A stretch of DNA of 63,890 nucleotides from a virus, in IMG/VR virus record IMGVR_UViG_3300033182_000816, positions 1-63,890 of that record; one strand, written 5' to 3'. Shown here in pieces: positions 29,424 to 40,443 of this stretch. The stretch's first letter is position 1; every line of letters starts with the position of its first letter. The position numbers and the translations under genes were made by a program. The notes below the pieces were generated by a model that worked only from the letters and a program-made list of their open reading frames with translations, was not told where the DNA came from and ran no database searches.

Positions 29424-32400
29424 ATGGCCAGAAAAATCGTTGATATTGGTACATTAGGAAATGATGGTACCGGTGATAGTATACGTGATTCGTTTCGCAA
29501 AGTAAACGATAACTTTAGAGAATTATATAGTTCGTTAGGTTTAGGAGAGCGTTTAACGTTCATCACTCTTGACGATACTCCAGATACCTATATTGGTAAC
29601 GAGAACGCTGTTCTTGCAGTTAACCAAACTACAGATGGTTTAAAGTTTAAACAAATTACTGCTGGTACAGGTGTTTTCATTGATAACACTACCAACCAGA
29701 ATGAAATCATTATTTCTACAGAGTTCTCTGAGATTTCAGGAGACCCTGCTCCGCAGTTAGGTGGCGATTTATCTGCACGTTCAGGTGGTAATCAATACAG
29801 AATTAAAGATCTTGTTATTCCTGTTTCCAACGACGAAGCAGCAAATAAAGAGTATGTAGACACAAAGATCTCAAAAGCAGGTACTACAGCGGTAAACCCA
29901 GAAACAGGATTGTCAGATGCATCTTATGGTACTATGACAGGTCCGCTTATTCTTGCAAGAGATCCGGAGCCAGACGATGACGACGTTTATGGCGGTTTGA
30001 TTGCTGCTACAAAACACTACGTTGATAGTTCAGCATTTGGATCTCACGTTAACCTTTATGTTGCTACATCAGGACAAGACGAACGTCCGGGTGTTAAACC
30101 AGATCTACAAGGTCGTGCATTAGCATATGCTTATCGTACATTAGAAGCAGCACTAAAACGTGCAGAAGAATTAATGCTTCAATCACGTAACGATATTGGT
30201 CCATATAGAAAACTTTTAACGTTTAATGACGGTGCTGGCATTTGTATTCTAAACAATTTTGACTCATCGCCATTGTCGGGTGACGGCTTCCAAGGTTACG
30301 CAACTATGAGTGTTGACACCATTTCAATTAAGTCACCAGGTGTTAACTATAACATTGGTGATGTTATTGAATTACAGGGCGGAACAGGCACTCCGGCAAA
30401 GTACGAAGTACTTTCTACTGCTTCTACTCCTGGTGCTGTTGTTACTTTTAGACAGTTATCATCAGGTGTTTATACAGATTTACCAGGTTCAAATAATGTA
30501 ACTACATCTTCAAATTCTGAATTTGGTTATGGATTAGAATTTGATGTAACGTATAAGGTTAATAATGTTACAGTTACAAACGGCGGTAGTGGTTACTCAC
30601 TTGTTTCTGTGCGTATTATTGGCGGCGGTTCATTAGATCCTGCATTTGGTACAGCATTCATCGAAAACGGTGAAATTACATCTATTACAGTTACAGATAC
30701 AGGAAGCGGCTTTACAAGTGTTCCAACCGTTGAAGCAGACTTGCCTCGCTTCTTAATTAAAACAGAAAACTATAGAACAGATTATACAGGTGATGTAGAA
30801 ACAGACACACCTGTGGCATACAGAGGACGTGATATCCGAGAAGGATTATACCTACAAGGTGTTGAGTCAGGTGCACTGGCACAGATTTTAGCACACTCTG
30901 GCGAACTTGATTCAGAAGGTAACGAGATCTTTGACGTAGACATTCAATATGGCCAGTTCCACGTTGGCGAACCTATTGCATACGGTGACGTTGCTAAGAT
31001 TGACCAGGTTACAGTATTAGTTGAAAGCGGCGAATATCACGAAAACTATCCGTTAAAAGTTCCTCAAAACGTTTCTATTGTTGGTAACGAGTTTAGACGT
31101 GTAATTATTAAACCAAAACAAGGAACTTCGAGTTCACCGTGGGCATTCCAAAAGTTCAGACGCGATCAAGTTATTGATGGAATGACTCTTAATAACGACG
31201 AGTATGGATATCATTACTTACAAGATGCGAGTGCTCCAGTATATCCAAAAGTTAGTAACCCTGGCTTTTACAATGCAGCAGCATCATTGATTCAATTAAA
31301 CAAAGAATTTATTCAGAATGAAGTTGTTGGCTGGATTAATAATCAAATCTTAGTAGAGAACGCACCGTTTACAGCAGACTTTGAATATAATCAATCACTA
31401 TGTAAAAGAGATGCAGGTTTAATTATCGATTCTATGATCTTCGACTTACGTTATGGAAGTTACAATAGAACAATTTCAGCATCGTTAAAGTACTTTGAAA
31501 GCGCAAGTAGTAGAATTGCTATTACAGATCAACTTTCGCAAACTACTGCTTCTATTCAGTATTTGTCTAACTTAGTAAAACAAGTTATTTCTAATACTGA
31601 AATTACAACAACATATCAAACTACGTATCCGCAAATCATTGACGGGGCATTTATTACAGAAGCAAATGCAAGTACAGTTGTTGACGACTTAACATTAACA
31701 ATTATTGATATTATTAGTGCGTCGGGCGGTGTTAACTATCCTAAAGAAAACGAAGAAATGGACGTTTTCTTATGTAATGACTCAATTCGTTTACAGGCTA
31801 TTTCGTGTATCGGTCACGGCGGCTTTATGATGGTACTTGACCCCGAAGGTCAAATTCTTTCAAGATCGCCATACGCTCAAGAGTGTGCCTCGTTCTCACG
31901 TAGTAAAGATAGACAAGTATTCGCAGGCGGTATGTTTGTTGATGGTTTTGCTGGTAACTTAGAATTTAAAATTACTGGCAAGGATAGCAACACAAGAATT
32001 AGAGTTTCAGGTCTCGACAGAAAGCCGCAACTACCATGCTCCTTTATATTTGAAGGTATTGTATATCGCGTTAACTATATTCGCGATTATGTTTATAACG
32101 TTGAAGGTTTTTATTACAACCAAGATAAGTGTTCGAGAGACGTAGGCTTAATTGTCAATGCCGTTTTGGACGATTTAGTATTTGGAACTAACTATAGATC
32201 AGTTACAGCAGGTCTTGCATACTTAAGAAGTTATTCTTCAAAGGTTACAGACGAACAAAAATCACAGACAATATCCGGTTTAAACAAAGCACGTGATCTT
32301 GTACTAAACTATCTCATTGATAACACTGCTAAAACTGCAATTACAAACAGCATGGCTATTGTCAATGACATTATTGATAACGTATCGCCTGCCGCTGCTC

Positions 32401-35400
32401 CATCATTGACATGGACAAATCCTGTGGGAGTTGCCGCTGGGGTTATTAATTCAGCAGCAGAAATGGAAGCAAACCGTGCATTCCTTGTAGAAGAAGTTAT
32501 TTCGTATATTGACGAAAACCTACTTCCTGCAACTATTGTAGGATACGACGAAGCAACTTGCGCTCGTGACGTAGGTTACCTAATTGATGCGATGATATTT
32601 GATACCTACTACGGTGGTAACTCTGCTACAATAACAGCAGCACGTGCCTATGCAGACGGTAATACAATTATTCTTGGAGTTGAAGAAAGAACTCCTACTG
32701 TACAAGCATTACAACGATTAAAGAGTGTAATTGGGTTTATCATCGCAGGTGACTTAGGTTGGAGTAAATCAATCAATAACGGCTTAACCCAAAGTACTGT
32801 TGCCGGTGTTGGTACTGAAAGTACTGCGGTAGAGAACTTAATTCAAATTGCTATTGATGTTATAGATGTAGGTACGAGCAGCATTCCATCGACTACTAAC
32901 CCGACACTATCAAGAGGTGCTGATTACGTAACGCACACATCTTCAAGAACACTGGCGCTCAATAACTTAGAAACTGTACAAGAAAATGTTATTGCATTCT
33001 TAAATAGAACATACGCAGACAATACAGGTTCAAGTGCTACGTTTATTTTAGACGAAACCACACCGTGGCCGTTCCCAGTATTCAGTTACAACGAGGCAGT
33101 GTGTCATCGAGACGTAGGTTTAATTATTGACGGTCTTGGATACGATCTTGTTTTTGGCACAAACTATCATGCAAGACGTTCAGGACTATCTTATCGACAA
33201 GGCAATACACACGTTGTTATCGACGACCAATTATCAATAACAAGACGTGCTATTAGATACGCACACGATGTGGCGGCAGGTTATGTTGATTCTCAGTTTT
33301 CTGATATCATTGACGAAACATCAGATTCAATTGTTACCACAGTTACACGCGGTGAATTATATGCTCCTATTGTTAGTATTCCGTCTCCAGCAGGATTAGA
33401 TATTGACGTTTCAAATGCTAAAGATATCCTGTTAGCAAACTTAGAATTTATTAGAGACGAAACTGTAGGTTGGATTAACAATCAAATTGCTACAAACGGA
33501 GCACCGTTTACTAATGCATTTGAATATGACGATACCAAGTGTTCAAGAGATACCGGTTATATTATTGAAGCACTTTGTTATGACTTAGCATATGGCGGTG
33601 ATTCACAATTAATGGCAATGGCCCAGAAATACATTGACGGAGTAGGCGATGCTATTGTTGATAATATTGCAGGTCAACACGACGAAACACTTGCTGCAAT
33701 AGATTATGTTAAGTATCTTGCTAAACAAGTTATTGTTAATGCTCCACCGGCGGCAACATTTACTGGAACTCCACAAGTTACTTCAATGACTGCATCTACT
33801 GCTATAGTACAAGGCTTAGTCGAAGACATGATGGCGGCTATGAAGACCAACTTAGATGGGCTGCTATCAGGAACTGTTACACAAGAAGATCTTTGGGCAT
33901 TAATCACATATCCAGATTTAAATGCGTATGCTTACGATGCAGATGCTGTGACAGCAAGAGGATTGTTACAAGCAAATAGAATTGATATCCAAGATACTGT
34001 TGTTTCGTGGGTTAACGATAATGCAAGTAAGTACGAATTGTTAGCACCTGGTAACAGATCGATGCTGGCAAACGACTTTACACAGATTAACGATATGGGT
34101 TATGGTGTACTTGCTACTAACGGCGGCTTGTCAGAAGTTGTATCTATGTTTACATACTATTGTTACGTATCATATCATTCAATTAACGGTGCGCAAATAC
34201 GTTCAGTAGGCGGTTCATCATCACATGGTGTATACGCATTGATTGCTGAAGGTGCTGACCCATTAGAAGTACCAACACCGACAACATTATATTATGATTT
34301 TGCTCAGCGTGCTGACTGTTACTACCCAACAGCATCTTATGCAAATACTCCAGGTGGCTTGTTCTTGTACGTTTACAACTACGATTACACTCCACTAAAC
34401 AACTCAGAGCTCGAAGTTGACCACGGTAACGTCATTTATAGATACCCAGTTACGTCAGTTTCAACTAATGATCTGCCTGCTGGTGTTGCAAGACTCAACT
34501 TAACATCAGATGACTCAGGTAACTTTGATGGTATCTTTAATCAAATACCACACGATACGGTAATGACATTACGTGCAAGTTCGCAAGTAATGCTTACAGG
34601 ACAACTTGAAGATGTTGCTACAAGACCTTCAACAGGTTTGGTTCTTGCAGAAAAAGACGAAGTATATCGTGTACTACAGTTTGAAGCAGACACAGATTCT
34701 AAAGGACCATATGAAATAGTTGCTTCAATTGCAGACGAAACAATTATTAAAGTTTTAGATACTGTTACTGAGATTGATACTGATGTTATTACATTTGATC
34801 TTAAGCACGGTTTGAGACTTAATGACAAAATTATTCCTCAAACAAGCGGAAACGGCTTGACAGCAGGAACAACTTACTACGTTATTGAAGTTCCTAATTA
34901 TTACAGTATTAAAGTTTCTACAACCAAAGGAGGTACTTCTGTATCGTTAGGTAATGGTACAGGATTGAGCATCAAGTGTGCTATCTCTCATAACTTAAAC
35001 GCAGACTTTACCATTGCATTTAGAACAACTGATACGCTTCCTGCAGGATTGGACGCAGCAAAAACATACTATGTTCTTTCTGTAGGACTAACTGAAACAC
35101 AATTTAAGATTTCAACATCAAGAACAGGAACACCGGTAACAGTTACTGACGCAGGTGTAGGCACTCATACTTATATTATGGAAGGGTTAACTAAAACAAC
35201 CCTGCGTGAAAACTACAACTACGTAGATCTGACTCTTAATACTCCAGGCGAATGGGTAACCACAAATGGTAGAGTTTGTAGCATTAGTATTGCAAGTCCT
35301 GCTATTATTACAGACATTGGACACGGACTGAGTGTAGGTGATGCTATTTCATTCTATGCTACTAACAATCTCCCAACAGGTCTTAGCGAAAGTAGAAACT

Positions 35401-37736
35401 ACTTTGTTAACCAAGTATTAAGTGCAGATACATTTACAGTATCGCAAGGCTATCCAGGTCAGCCAGGAACAGTTGAAGCAGATACCGCTGGAGCACTTTC
35501 AGGCATTTTCTACTATGATTTAATTAAAGGTCGTGCAGGAGATACGCAAGTTCCAGTTGTTCCGGTTGCTCCGTTAGAACGTGTAAGAATGCTTGGAACC
35601 AAATTTATATTCTTAGGTAAAGAATATATTATCCAATCTTACGAAAGTGAAACACAAACAGGTAAACCATACGGTAGAATTACACTTAACAGACCATTAG
35701 AAGATAGTATGCTTGCATATTCTTCTGCATACACCATTAAGTCTGCTGTTCCAGCAAGAAGTTTTGGTGCAGAAGGTACACTAACAATTCGTATTGCATT
35801 GACTCGTGTTACATCACATGACTTGCTTGAAATTGGTACTGGTTCGTATGCAGATACTAACTATCCAAAAGAAATTTATGGTGCTTCTGTTAACGCATTT
35901 AACCCGGACGCAGAAGTTGAAGAACGTGACGTAGGTCGTGTGTTCTATGTAACCACTGACCAATATGGTAACTTTAGCGTTGGTCCTTACTTTAAAGTTG
36001 ACCAGGGTACAGGTTCTGTAACATTTGCTGCATCAATTGCACTTTCAAACTTAGATGGTATCGGCTTTAAACGTGGTGTTCCGATTGCTGAATTCTCAAC
36101 AGACTCAGGTATGACTGACAACGCTGTTGATACTGTTCCAACAGAAAACGCAACAAGACTTTACATCGAAAGACGTTTAGGATTATCGCACACTGGTGAT
36201 GTTATTCCTCCAGAGAGATTGATACCTCCAGATTCAGGCGGCTTTATGTCACTTGATGGCCAATTGGCCATGAAAGGTACAATGGACATGGACGGCAACA
36301 CCATTACAAACGTTGCTGATCCTGTTAATTTAGGTGATGTTGTTAATCTAAGAAGTTTGGTATTTGCTAACTTCCAAGAATATACAATTAATAACTTACA
36401 AGCAAACGACTTGTTAGTATTTACAGGTGCCGGAAACGAAGCAATTAACGCATCTGTTGTTGGAGATATTAGTTTAAACATCGATAGTACCGCTAATACT
36501 ATTGATGCACAAATTAATCCAGATACTATTTTAAACGCAGATGTCCATTTACCAGTTGACAATACAGAGTTTGTAGGTAACGCAATAACGCAGTCTAAGT
36601 TAAATATGAACAAGGCTATAACTGCTGCGGCTGCTCCTACAGGAACTGAACAACAGAAACAAGGAACACTTGGTGTTGCAAGTTTTAATAGCGCAGAATT
36701 TGTTGCAACTGACGGTTGGCTTCAATTAAAAGACAACGGATTTAACATTGGAAAAATCCAACAACAGCCTACTAAAACGGTACTTGCTAACCCAAGTTTA
36801 ACAACAGGTAACGTACAAGCAGTAACTTATGCTTCTGTTATTAATGACGGCGGCGCTGTTAAAAAATCACAATACTCGGGTATAGGTTTCTTACGTAGAA
36901 TTAGCACTATCAGTTATCAAAACGATAGTGACTACGAAGTTGTACAAGCAGGTTCAGGTAGCTCAACAGTTCCAGAAGGCGGAAAACTTGTATTAAGAAA
37001 TTCATTTGGTGACTTTGGTGGTAGAAACGTTGATGTTTCTAAACTTAAAGTTGACACTATTGATGCTGTAGAAACAGGTTTAACATCAACAGGCGGTTAC
37101 CTAAGACTTTACAACTACGGTGGTAACGGTGGTATCTACTTACAAAACGGAACACTTGCTACTGATAAGAGAACGTATTACGATAATGACTTGCATCATT
37201 TCCGTACTGAAAATGGTCTTGCTGATGCTCCTATTAAAGCATCGCAAATTGAAGTAACTTCAATTACAACAGGTGGAAATACTACAGCAGGTACAATCAC
37301 AGGACGCTGGACGCTAACTGGTACTTCGCCAAACGAATCAAGACTACAAGCAACTTACTCCGCTGACTTAGCAGAATACTACGAAGGTGACAAAGAATAC
37401 GATGTAGGTACTGTACTTGTATTTGGCGGTGATAAAGAAGTAACCGTAACACACGAATGCGATGATAGACGTGTAGCAGGTGTTGTTTCTAACACAGCAG
37501 CATTTGCTATGTATGAAGGATGTCCAGGACTTAAGAATCTAATAGCACTACAAGGTCGTGTGCCGTGTAAGGTTGTTGGTAAGATCGAAAAAGGAGATAT
37601 GCTTGTTACATCTGCATACCCAGGAGTGGCTATGGTCAATAACGATCCTAAGCCAGGAACAATTATAGGTAAGGCATTAGAGAATTATGATTCAGAAGAT
37701 GTTGGCACAATTGAAGTAGCGGTAGGGAGAAACTAA
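29424..37736 (+). CDS. Giant virion/tail-fibre protein, 2770 aa
   Basis: The largest gene of the window. It opens with IGTLGNDGTGDSIRDSFRK, the N-terminal module shared by several fibre genes here. Beta-rich regions follow. Between about residues 650 and 1400 five copies of a unit of the form Y(N/D)xxxCxRDxGxxIxxxxxDxxxG occur (about 653, 897, 1040, 1221, 1368). The distal part has repeated beta modules. The C-terminus has SADLAEYYEGD...DRRVAGVVS...GKALENYD, resembling the terminal G2-peptidase-like domains of phage fibres. Probably a long structural or fibre protein on the virion surface. The stop overlaps the next ATG. Confidence 0.85.
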   Translation: MARKIVDIGTLGNDGTGDSIRDSFRKVNDNFRELYSSLGLGERLTFITLDDTPDTYIGNENAVLAVNQTTDGLKFKQITAGTGVFIDNTTNQNEIIISTEFSEISGDPAPQLGGDLSARSGGNQYRIKDLVIPVSNDEAANKEYVDTKISKAGTTAVNPETGLSDASYGTMTGPLILARDPEPDDDDVYGGLIAATKHYVDSSAFGSHVNLYVATSGQDERPGVKPDLQGRALAYAYRTLEAALKRAEELMLQSRNDIGPYRKLLTFNDGAGICILNNFDSSPLSGDGFQGYATMSVDTISIKSPGVNYNIGDVIELQGGTGTPAKYEVLSTASTPGAVVTFRQLSSGVYTDLPGSNNVTTSSNSEFGYGLEFDVTYKVNNVTVTNGGSGYSLVSVRIIGGGSLDPAFGTAFIENGEITSITVTDTGSGFTSVPTVEADLPRFLIKTENYRTDYTGDVETDTPVAYRGRDIREGLYLQGVESGALAQILAHSGELDSEGNEIFDVDIQYGQFHVGEPIAYGDVAKIDQVTVLVESGEYHENYPLKVPQNVSIVGNEFRRVIIKPKQGTSSSPWAFQKFRRDQVIDGMTLNNDEYGYHYLQDASAPVYPKVSNPGFYNAAASLIQLNKEFIQNEVVGWINNQILVENAPFTADFEYNQSLCKRDAGLIIDSMIFDLRYGSYNRTISASLKYFESASSRIAITDQLSQTTASIQYLSNLVKQVISNTEITTTYQTTYPQIIDGAFITEANASTVVDDLTLTIIDIISASGGVNYPKENEEMDVFLCNDSIRLQAISCIGHGGFMMVLDPEGQILSRSPYAQECASFSRSKDRQVFAGGMFVDGFAGNLEFKITGKDSNTRIRVSGLDRKPQLPCSFIFEGIVYRVNYIRDYVYNVEGFYYNQDKCSRDVGLIVNAVLDDLVFGTNYRSVTAGLAYLRSYSSKVTDEQKSQTISGLNKARDLVLNYLIDNTAKTAITNSMAIVNDIIDNVSPAAAPSLTWTNPVGVAAGVINSAAEMEANRAFLVEEVISYIDENLLPATIVGYDEATCARDVGYLIDAMIFDTYYGGNSATITAARAYADGNTIILGVEERTPTVQALQRLKSVIGFIIAGDLGWSKSINNGLTQSTVAGVGTESTAVENLIQIAIDVIDVGTSSIPSTTNPTLSRGADYVTHTSSRTLALNNLETVQENVIAFLNRTYADNTGSSATFILDETTPWPFPVFSYNEAVCHRDVGLIIDGLGYDLVFGTNYHARRSGLSYRQGNTHVVIDDQLSITRRAIRYAHDVAAGYVDSQFSDIIDETSDSIVTTVTRGELYAPIVSIPSPAGLDIDVSNAKDILLANLEFIRDETVGWINNQIATNGAPFTNAFEYDDTKCSRDTGYIIEALCYDLAYGGDSQLMAMAQKYIDGVGDAIVDNIAGQHDETLAAIDYVKYLAKQVIVNAPPAATFTGTPQVTSMTASTAIVQGLVEDMMAAMKTNLDGLLSGTVTQEDLWALITYPDLNAYAYDADAVTARGLLQANRIDIQDTVVSWVNDNASKYELLAPGNRSMLANDFTQINDMGYGVLATNGGLSEVVSMFTYYCYVSYHSINGAQIRSVGGSSSHGVYALIAEGADPLEVPTPTTLYYDFAQRADCYYPTASYANTPGGLFLYVYNYDYTPLNNSELEVDHGNVIYRYPVTSVSTNDLPAGVARLNLTSDDSGNFDGIFNQIPHDTVMTLRASSQVMLTGQLEDVATRPSTGLVLAEKDEVYRVLQFEADTDSKGPYEIVASIADETIIKVLDTVTEIDTDVITFDLKHGLRLNDKIIPQTSGNGLTAGTTYYVIEVPNYYSIKVSTTKGGTSVSLGNGTGLSIKCAISHNLNADFTIAFRTTDTLPAGLDAAKTYYVLSVGLTETQFKISTSRTGTPVTVTDAGVGTHTYIMEGLTKTTLRENYNYVDLTLNTPGEWVTTNGRVCSISIASPAIITDIGHGLSVGDAISFYATNNLPTGLSESRNYFVNQVLSADTFTVSQGYPGQPGTVEADTAGALSGIFYYDLIKGRAGDTQVPVVPVAPLERVRMLGTKFIFLGKEYIIQSYESETQTGKPYGRITLNRPLEDSMLAYSSAYTIKSAVPARSFGAEGTLTIRIALTRVTSHDLLEIGTGSYADTNYPKEIYGASVNAFNPDAEVEERDVGRVFYVTTDQYGNFSVGPYFKVDQGTGSVTFAASIALSNLDGIGFKRGVPIAEFSTDSGMTDNAVDTVPTENATRLYIERRLGLSHTGDVIPPERLIPPDSGGFMSLDGQLAMKGTMDMDGNTITNVADPVNLGDVVNLRSLVFANFQEYTINNLQANDLLVFTGAGNEAINASVVGDISLNIDSTANTIDAQINPDTILNADVHLPVDNTEFVGNAITQSKLNMNKAITAAAAPTGTEQQKQGTLGVASFNSAEFVATDGWLQLKDNGFNIGKIQQQPTKTVLANPSLTTGNVQAVTYASVINDGGAVKKSQYSGIGFLRRISTISYQNDSDYEVVQAGSGSSTVPEGGKLVLRNSFGDFGGRNVDVSKLKVDTIDAVETGLTSTGGYLRLYNYGGNGGIYLQNGTLATDKRTYYDNDLHHFRTENGLADAPIKASQIEVTSITTGGNTTAGTITGRWTLTGTSPNESRLQATYSADLAEYYEGDKEYDVGTVLVFGGDKEVTVTHECDDRRVAGVVSNTAAFAMYEGCPGLKNLIALQGRVPCKVVGKIEKGDMLVTSAYPGVAMVNNDPKPGTIIGKALENYDSEDVGTIEVAVGRN

Positions 37737-39580
37737 TGGCAAGAAAACATTTAACACCAGGAAATCCTCCCTTACTGTGGAATAGCGTCAAAGAAGCGTT
37801 TGATGACATTAATACTAACTTCCTCGAACTGTATGCATCAGTTGGAAGCGGTAATGCTATCGACTTAACACAATTAGAAACAAGTATGATTCCAGGAACC
37901 ACTGGAGATTATGTTTTAGGTCAATACGACAAACGTTGGAAAGAAGTTCATATAAATGAATACATTTCCGGTACAGGAGAAACAAACGGACTTTGGCTTG
38001 GATTAGCTCAAATAAAAGGTATGGGCTCAACAGTTGATCTTCCAATTAATTCAACTGTAGGCGGAGAACTAATTAATAATCCAGACTATACATTCTTTAA
38101 AGAAGTACAGGTTGACAACGACAGTGTTGTAGTTGCAAATGAAGTTGTAGACAGTATTAATTTGTTAAGCGGCACTGCTATTAGAATGTCTGTTGACAGT
38201 TCTGCTGAAAGCATTACTATTGATAACATTGGTGTTACAACCGCTATTGCCGGTCAAGGTATTAGTGTTAGCAGTGCAACAGGTGCAGTAACAGTTAGAA
38301 ATACAGGCGTACTAAGTTTAACAAACGGTAGTGTACTACCTCCAGGACTTGCATCTGGAAGTGGTATTAAAGCAAGTTCGTCTACAGGTAATATTGTATT
38401 AACAAATACAGGTGTAATTGATATTGACCAAGGTTACGGTATTACTGTTTCAAGAGATGACTCAACTGGTATTGTAACAATTACCAACTCTGCTCCAATG
38501 CAGGTTGCATTTAGAACACTTTATGTAACAGGAACAAATTTAGTTACTGATGGTATAGTTGCTGATAGCACATCGGATCAATTAAACTTTACAGCAGGAT
38601 ACGGTATGATTTTAACTCCAACTGCTGTTAATGATACATTAACATTTAGTATTGATCAACACATTGATATTTACGGTAGTGTTTTCGCTCCAGACAGTAG
38701 TGTAATGGTTGATACTATTGACCAGAAGATTAATGCCGTGGGAGGTTTTACTGGTGACTTAACCGGTGACGTAGTTGGTAACGTAACCGGTAACGTTCAA
38801 GGTGATGTAACTGGTGATGTAACTGGTAACGTTACAACTAATAGCATTGTAAGCACAAGCGGAAACATTGTAATAGAAGCAGACAACTATGTTACAATTA
38901 ATAGTGCCAATAACGGCCAACTTGAAATTGGAACAGCAAGTGGCGCAGGAAACGTCATCATTGGTAATAAAACCAACGGCACAGACGTTAACATCAATGG
39001 TGATGTTATTATGGATGCTGGAACTACTATTACTGGTGATTTAATTGGTGATGTAACTGGTAACATTAGTGGAACAGCACATACAGGTAACTTAACTGGT
39101 AATGTTACAGGTAATGTCGTAGGTAATGTAGTTGGTGACTTAACAGGTTCAGTATTTGCAGACGATAGCACAATGATTGTTAACAGCACTGATGGAACTG
39201 TTCATGCTAAGATTTATACACAATCTGTTGTACACAGCACACTCGAAAGTGTAGGTGGTTCAGATGCATCAAATCCTACAGCACTTGACTTAACTAAGTC
39301 AGTACAGGTACTTGATTCAGCAGACACCAACGATGATACATTTAGTTTAGCGGACGGGGAGGAAGGTCAAATTATGTACTTTGTTCCAAAGGGAACAAGC
39401 ACAGCAGGTATCTACATTATTGTAGATAATGCACGAAGATGGAACGCGACACAATTTGAAACTACGGCAACGTTTGCTTGGGTTCCATTTGATGTAGACG
39501 GCGGCACAAACTTTAAGAGTTTAGCAATGGCAGTGTTTACAGACGGTGCCTGGAACTTAGATGGTTACGTGGCAGGTTAA
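37736..39580 (+). CDS. Tail-fibre-like protein with GDVTGNV repeats, 614 aa
   Basis: The N-terminus (FDDINTNFLELYASVGSG) is a diverged copy of the shared fibre module. The middle is beta-repetitive (GxGISVSSATGAVTVRNTGVL type units). Residues about 339-370 and 433-475 contain runs of G(D/N)(V/L)(T/V)G units, predicted to fold as a regular beta-helix. The C-terminal domain (LADGEEGQIMYFVPKG, FKSLAMAVFTDGAWNLDGY) is a globular tip. Probably a trimeric fibre or baseplate appendage. Confidence 0.8.
   Translation: MARKHLTPGNPPLLWNSVKEAFDDINTNFLELYASVGSGNAIDLTQLETSMIPGTTGDYVLGQYDKRWKEVHINEYISGTGETNGLWLGLAQIKGMGSTVDLPINSTVGGELINNPDYTFFKEVQVDNDSVVVANEVVDSINLLSGTAIRMSVDSSAESITIDNIGVTTAIAGQGISVSSATGAVTVRNTGVLSLTNGSVLPPGLASGSGIKASSSTGNIVLTNTGVIDIDQGYGITVSRDDSTGIVTITNSAPMQVAFRTLYVTGTNLVTDGIVADSTSDQLNFTAGYGMILTPTAVNDTLTFSIDQHIDIYGSVFAPDSSVMVDTIDQKINAVGGFTGDLTGDVVGNVTGNVQGDVTGDVTGNVTTNSIVSTSGNIVIEADNYVTINSANNGQLEIGTASGAGNVIIGNKTNGTDVNINGDVIMDAGTTITGDLIGDVTGNISGTAHTGNLTGNVTGNVVGNVVGDLTGSVFADDSTMIVNSTDGTVHAKIYTQSVVHSTLESVGGSDASNPTALDLTKSVQVLDSADTNDDTFSLADGEEGQIMYFVPKGTSTAGIYIIVDNARRWNATQFETTATFAWVPFDVDGGTNFKSLAMAVFTDGAWNLDGYVAG
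38749..39150 (+). repeat. In-frame short repeats encoding GD/NVTGN units
   Basis: Two clusters (about 38749-38838 and 39029-39150) of 12-base units of the type GGTGATGTAACT or GGTAACGTAACC, back to back with third-position variation, inside the 614-aa fibre gene. Confidence 0.6.
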
Positions 39581-39593
39581 GGAGCGAAGATAA

Positions 39594-39863
39594 ATGAGTA
39601 AGCAAACAGTAAACATAGGTACAAGTGCTAACGATAGAACAGGTGATAATCTTCGTACTGCCTTTAATAAGATTAATGAAAACTTTACGGAGTTATACAA
39701 AGGCGTAATTACACAAACAGTTCCAACAACAAGTGCAGGAGCAACTGGCGATGTTGCAGGCATGATGGCTATCGATAACGATTACATTTATATTTGTGTT
39801 GCTGATTACGATAACAGTACACAGATTTGGAAAAGAATTCCATGGTCAGACGATTCGTGGTAA
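39594..39863 (+). CDS. Short fibre-module protein, 89 aa
   Basis: Almost only the shared N-terminal module: VNIGTSANDRTGDNLRTAF...KINENFTELYKG, followed by a small beta-strand domain (GMMAIDNDYIYICVADYDNSTQIWKRIPW). The same short C-terminal domain is common in phage structural proteins. It may be an adaptor or a cut-down fibre. Preceded by AAGGAGCGAAGATAA. Confidence 0.75.
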   Translation: MSKQTVNIGTSANDRTGDNLRTAFNKINENFTELYKGVITQTVPTTSAGATGDVAGMMAIDNDYIYICVADYDNSTQIWKRIPWSDDSW

Positions 39864-39877
39864 CAGGAGAGCGATAA

Positions 39878-40432
39878 ATGGCAGACTTACAAACAATTAA
39901 TATTGGTAACTTAGTAAATGACGGGCTTGGCGATGATTTGCGCACCGCTTTCCAAAAAGTAAATGCTAACTTCGAATCGCTCAATGCGGCATTAACTGTT
40001 ACAGCAAGTAACTTAGGTACAACAGGCGTAAATGTTTTTAAACAAAAAACAGATTCTAATTTAGAATTTAGAAAACTTGTTGCTGGCACAAAAATTTTAC
40101 TTGACGAGCAAGATAGTGGCATTGTTATTAGCTCAACAGTAGCTCAGGCATTTGAACGCATTGATACAAATGCAGGGGTTGTTCAAGCAAATGCATTTAA
40201 AAACATTACATTACAAGGCGGGGACGATATTGATGTAAGCGCATTAGGCGGTGTACTTACTGTTAACAACGTTATTCCTGTAACACATATTCTAACATAT
40301 TATGATTTTGGACCAATTGGCGGAGAGTACGAAAACTCAGTACAACTGGCATTACAATCGTCAAATATGGATTTTGGAACATTTACATATGAATCAATGT
40401 TAAACGTTGATTGCGGACCGTTGTTAGTATAA
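39878..40432 (+). CDS. Fibre-module protein, 184 aa
   Basis: Shared N-terminal module (INIGNLVNDGLGDDLRTAFQ...VNANFESLNAAL), then a beta-rich domain with KLVAGTKILLDEQDSGIVISS and a C-terminal HILTYYDFGPIGGEYEN. Ribosome site AGGAGAGCGATAA. It lies between the 89-aa module and the Ig-like repeat protein. Virion protein, exact place unknown. Confidence 0.75.
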   Translation: MADLQTINIGNLVNDGLGDDLRTAFQKVNANFESLNAALTVTASNLGTTGVNVFKQKTDSNLEFRKLVAGTKILLDEQDSGIVISSTVAQAFERIDTNAGVVQANAFKNITLQGGDDIDVSALGGVLTVNNVIPVTHILTYYDFGPIGGEYENSVQLALQSSNMDFGTFTYESMLNVDCGPLLV

Positions 40433-40443
40433 GGGGGTACTAA

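Noticed and set aside
39588-39597. ATAAATG strings at start codons (39594, 39878, 49644, 55604) as late promoters
   Set aside because: The string reads TAAATG, not TAAATA, and each of these starts has a normal ribosome site nearby, so it is just an A-rich context before ATG.
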